NCBI RefSeq assembly: GCF_027943255.1
Contig: NC_072897.1
Location: 23,684,044-23,748,043 of the forward strand
Length of the DNA stretch: 64,000 nucleotides
Source of the DNA: Anastrepha obliqua
Lineage: Eukaryota; Arthropoda; Insecta; Diptera; Tephritidae
Direction: 5' to 3'
Shown here: one piece after another, positions 61,297-64,000 of the stretch
Layout: each line of letters opens with the position of its first letter
How positions within the stretch are numbered: position 1 is the stretch's first letter
Made by a program: the position numbers and the translations under genes
Notes under the pieces: model-generated
What the model saw: only the letters and a program-made list of their open reading frames with translations
What the model was told of the DNA's origin: nothing
The model's database searches: none

Positions 61297-64000
61297 TTGT
61301 TGTTGTTGTTGTTAACAGCATAGGTAACCCTGTCAGTGTAGTCATATCATCGTTCGTCGTCGTCTGGCTCATCTAGGGGTAGGCCCAGGAAACATGCTGT
61401 TTCGACAGGTTGGGTCCAAAGGGAGAGGGGGGTTAGATGAGTCGGTTTGAGGGGGCATGTGAAGAGGTGGTTAGTGTCGTGTGGGGTACCTTCGCATGCC
61501 GGACATGTGTTTGGTATGTCGGGGTCGATTCTGGATAAGTAGGAGTTTAACCTGCTACAGTATCCAGAACGTAGTTGTGCCAATGTTACACGGGTCTCAC
61601 GGGGAAGCTGGAGCTCTTCATCTGCGATGGGTGGTGGTTGGACTCCAATTACGGCATTCACAAGACGGGAGTTTAAGAAGGTGGTAACGGTCTCCCGGTG
61701 AATGTCGTTTATAGACTGTCGAAATACTGTCCGGTCCAGTAGGTTACGGTCGGTCTTGTCCTGGATATCGCCAGCGTAGTCAAAGAGGTGTCTCCTGACG
61801 TGCCTGGGAGGCGGCTCGGGCTCGAGCAGGTGTCTGCAGGGATGAGACCTGCGGTAACATCCGAGCAGGAACTGCTTGCTGAGCAATTTATTGTGCTCCG
61901 CAACTGGGAGCATTTGTGCCTCGTTGTGAAGATGTTGTATAGGTGACATCAGGAGGCACCCGGTCGCTGTCCGAATGGCGGTATTTTGACAGGTCTGTAG
62001 CTTAGTCCACTGCGAATCACTAGTTCCAGGCGACCAGACAGGCGCAGCATAGTTGAGAACCGGCCGGCCAATTGCCTTAAATGTCGAAAGCAACAGTTCT
62101 TTGTCTTTGCCCCAAGTGCTGCCGGCCAGCGATTTGAGGACCTTGTTGCGATTTTGGACTTTAGTGGCAATTGCGGTTGTATGCGCAGAGAAGGAGAGCA
62201 AGCTGTCAAAGGTTACACCCAAGATTTTGGGGTTATTCACAGTCGGAATTGGTGTGTCGTCGACTTTTACCTTAAGGGGCAGCTTGACCTCCTTTGTCCA
62301 GGTGGTGAAAAGGGTCGCCGTGGACTTGGTGGGGGAAAGTTGTAGATTCCTCGCAGTGAAAAAGCGAGAAAGGTCGGTGAGGTAGACGTTCACTTTGGAA
62401 CACAGGCCATCGATGTCATTGCCCGACGCCATTATCGAGCAATCGTCAGCGTATGAGATCAGGGAAGCTCCCGCTGGTGGTTGGGGGAGCTTCGAGATGT
62501 AGAAGTTAAAAAGCAAGGGTGAAAGGACACCACCCTGCGGTACGCCTTGCTTAATCTTCCTCTGCTTTGACATTTGATCTCGAAAAATCACTGACGAGTG
62601 CCGACCGCTCAGGTAGTTCGCGGACCACCTCTTCAGCCCTGGCGGGAGTGTCGACTGATAAATGTCATCTAGTAGCGTGGAGTGGCTGACTGTGTCGAAA
62701 GCCTTTTTCAAGTCCAACGCTACTAGGACAGTCCTCTCGCAGGGGCGGTTTTGGTTAAGCCCGCGATTTATCTGGGCGTTTATGGCGGTGAGTGCAGTGG
62801 TGGTGCTGTGCACTCGTCGGAAACCGTGCTGATGTGGGGCTGGGGCCAGGTGTTTCGTAAAGAGTGGGAGTAGGAGGGCTTCAAGTGTCTTCACTACTGG
62901 GGAAAGGAGAGTTATCGGCCGATAAGACTCCCCTTGTTTGGCGGGTTTCCCAGGTTTCAGTAGTGGGACCACTCTCCCTGCTTTCCACTTTTCAGGGATG
63001 ATGAGAGTGGCCATGGACAGATTGAAAACCCTTGTGAGAAATCCTACTCCCAGGGGTCCCAGATGCTTCAGCATCAGCGCGTTTAAGCCGTCAGGGCCAA
63101 TGGCTTTCGATGATTTCGAACTCTTGATGGCCCCCTGAACCTCATCACTGGAGAACGTAAGTGGCGCACTGTTGTTCTTCAGTTTGTGCAGCCTTCTGGT
63201 AGCACGACGCTTGGTTCTGTCGCCCGGAGGATGCAATATAAAAAGCCGGCTAAAGTAGCTCGCGCATCGCTTCGGGTCCGACGAAGTGCAACCGTTGAAG
63301 GTGATAGCCACCTTGTCGTTGTGCTTCGTCGGGTTTGACAGAGACCTAACGGTGGACCAGAGCTTACTCACCCCAGAGGTGAGGTTGCAGGTCTTCAAGT
63401 GCTCAACCCATTTAGTCCGCTTATGCTGGTTTACCAGTTGCCGGATCTCCAAATTGAGATCCCTTATGCGGGGATCCCCGGGATCGGCCTGGCGTAGGTG
63501 ATCACGCTCGTTCGCTAAACTGGCTGCTTCGGCTGGGAAATGAGGACGAATGTCCTTATAACTTCCAGCAGGGATGAAGCGAGCCGCAGCAGCTGTGAGC
63601 ACCTTGCGGAATGCGCGTTCGCCTACGCGCACATCAGTGGGGATGGGAAGAGCGGCGAAGGTGTCCTCAGTAAATTCCGTGAAGCCGGCCCAATTAGCTT
63701 TTTTAAAGTTAAAATAGGACCGGTGATTCGCGGAAACGAAATCGGCGGGTCTCTCGATCGAGACGATAATGGGCAAGTGGTCTGATGCAAGCGATAGCAT
63801 AGGTCGCCATAGGACTATAAACGCTAGGCCACCACCATTGTCTCGCTCGCGATCACGTCTGTGCACGTTATAGCCATCCCTGGTGATCAGAGATGACCTA
63901 GCGTGCAACTTTGTTTCTTGGACCGCAGCTATCTTGATACTGTGCCGGTTCATAAAGTCGACTATCTCGTCGACCTTGCTCATAAGTCCGTTGCAGTTTA
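61297..64000 (-). mobile_element. LINE with (AAC)n tail, running out of the window
   Basis: Minus-strand LINE whose coding region ends at 61,347. After a short 3' region it ends with a (AAC)n microsatellite on the minus strand (61,297-61,315), a common tail type for I/Jockey-group LINEs. Its 5' end lies beyond the window. The 5' coding part has an internal deletion. Confidence 0.8.
61347..63983 (-). CDS. LINE ORF2-like protein: truncated endonuclease, RT, C-terminal finger (878 codons)
   Basis: The frame is open for 878 codons. It begins MSKVDEIVDFMNRHSIKIAA with VQETKLHARSSL (endonuclease motif), then GGGLAFIV is joined directly to LWRPMLSLASDHLPIIVSI, so about 100 or more residues of the endonuclease core are missing in frame. 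RT follows with SSKAIGPDGLNALMLKHLG, ALDLKKAFDTVSHSTLLDDI, KQGVPQGGVLSPLLFNFYIS and LISYADDCSIMASGND (intact YADD). The tail has a finger CPACEGTPHDTNHLFTCPL and ends GLPLDEPDDDER. No RNase H was seen. Further N-terminal sequence may lie beyond the window. Confidence 0.85.
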   Translation of the reverse strand: MSKVDEIVDFMNRHSIKIAAVQETKLHARSSLITRDGYNVHRRDRERDNGGGLAFIVLWRPMLSLASDHLPIIVSIERPADFVSANHRSYFNFKKANWAGFTEFTEDTFAALPIPTDVRVGERAFRKVLTAAAARFIPAGSYKDIRPHFPAEAASLANERDHLRQADPGDPRIRDLNLEIRQLVNQHKRTKWVEHLKTCNLTSGVSKLWSTVRSLSNPTKHNDKVAITFNGCTSSDPKRCASYFSRLFILHPPGDRTKRRATRRLHKLKNNSAPLTFSSDEVQGAIKSSKSSKAIGPDGLNALMLKHLGPLGVGFLTRVFNLSMATLIIPEKWKAGRVVPLLKPGKPAKQGESYRPITLLSPVVKTLEALLLPLFTKHLAPAPHQHGFRRVHSTTTALTAINAQINRGLNQNRPCERTVLVALDLKKAFDTVSHSTLLDDIYQSTLPPGLKRWSANYLSGRHSSVIFRDQMSKQRKIKQGVPQGGVLSPLLFNFYISKLPQPPAGASLISYADDCSIMASGNDIDGLCSKVNVYLTDLSRFFTARNLQLSPTKSTATLFTTWTKEVKLPLKVKVDDTPIPTVNNPKILGVTFDSLLSFSAHTTAIATKVQNRNKVLKSLAGSTWGKDKELLLSTFKAIGRPVLNYAAPVWSPGTSDSQWTKLQTCQNTAIRTATGCLLMSPIQHLHNEAQMLPVAEHNKLLSKQFLLGCYRRSHPCRHLLEPEPPPRHVRRHLFDYAGDIQDKTDRNLLDRTVFRQSINDIHRETVTTFLNSRLVNAVIGVQPPPIADEELQLPRETRVTLAQLRSGYCSRLNSYLSRIDPDIPNTCPACEGTPHDTNHLFTCPLKPTHLTPLSLWTQPVETACFLGLPLDEPDDDER

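Overview
This window looks like heterochromatin-like DNA from a higher fly, packed with transposable elements. The element mix (yoyo/17.6-like errantivirus, mdg1/412-like and BEL/Pao retrotransposons, LOA-, R1- and Jockey-like LINEs, mariner, piggyBac, Helitron and a tRNA-derived SINE) fits Diptera. A tephritid fruit fly is my best guess, from family resemblance only. I see no intact single-copy host gene; nearly every coding stretch is an element, mostly broken.

Left part (1-17,000). A mariner fragment and two short LINE reverse transcriptase (RT) remnants come first. A Jockey-clade LINE on the minus strand (about 1.4-4.74 kb) carries a PIF/Harbinger-type insertion in ORF1. Then come a mariner-like transposase remnant, a LINE RNase H remnant, a decayed BEL/Pao element on the plus strand with a SINE in its gag, a LOA-like LINE, an R1-like LINE holding a DNA transposon with good terminal repeats, and another Jockey-like LINE.

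Middle part (17,000-42,200) is one deep nest whose order can be read from target-site duplications (TSDs). A plus-strand CR1/Jockey-type LINE is split by an mdg1/412-like LTR element (18,483-40,304, TSD AGAC). The 5' LTR of that element is split by an errantivirus (18,719-29,472, TSD TATA). The env gene of the errantivirus is split by a nearly intact piggyBac (19,421-22,284, TTAA). Independently, a SINE entered pol of the mdg1-like element with a 14-bp TSD, a Helitron (32,444-36,744) entered the AT-rich SINE tail, and the Helitron was then hit by a LOA-like LINE and another SINE.

Right part (42,200-64,000). This holds a hAT remnant, a mariner with both terminal repeats, a Tc1 remnant, a SINE, a Jockey remnant, and a second decayed piggyBac-like gene whose apparent intron is filled by a nearly complete LOA-like LINE. 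Next come an uninterrupted 348-codon ORF with zinc knuckles, a protease-like segment and an ETRPF-type repeat, then a broken copy of the C-terminal end of a CLIP-170/CLIP-190 type microtubule plus-end protein gene. A satellite built on a 44-nt palindrome follows, and the window ends with a LINE that has an 878-codon open frame (endonuclease core deleted, RT kept).

The best-preserved coding sequences are the piggyBac transposase, the terminal LINE ORF and the zinc-knuckle ORF. The genes do not form pathways; the information lies in insertion order, in five copies of one SINE family, and in a few features of unclear function.
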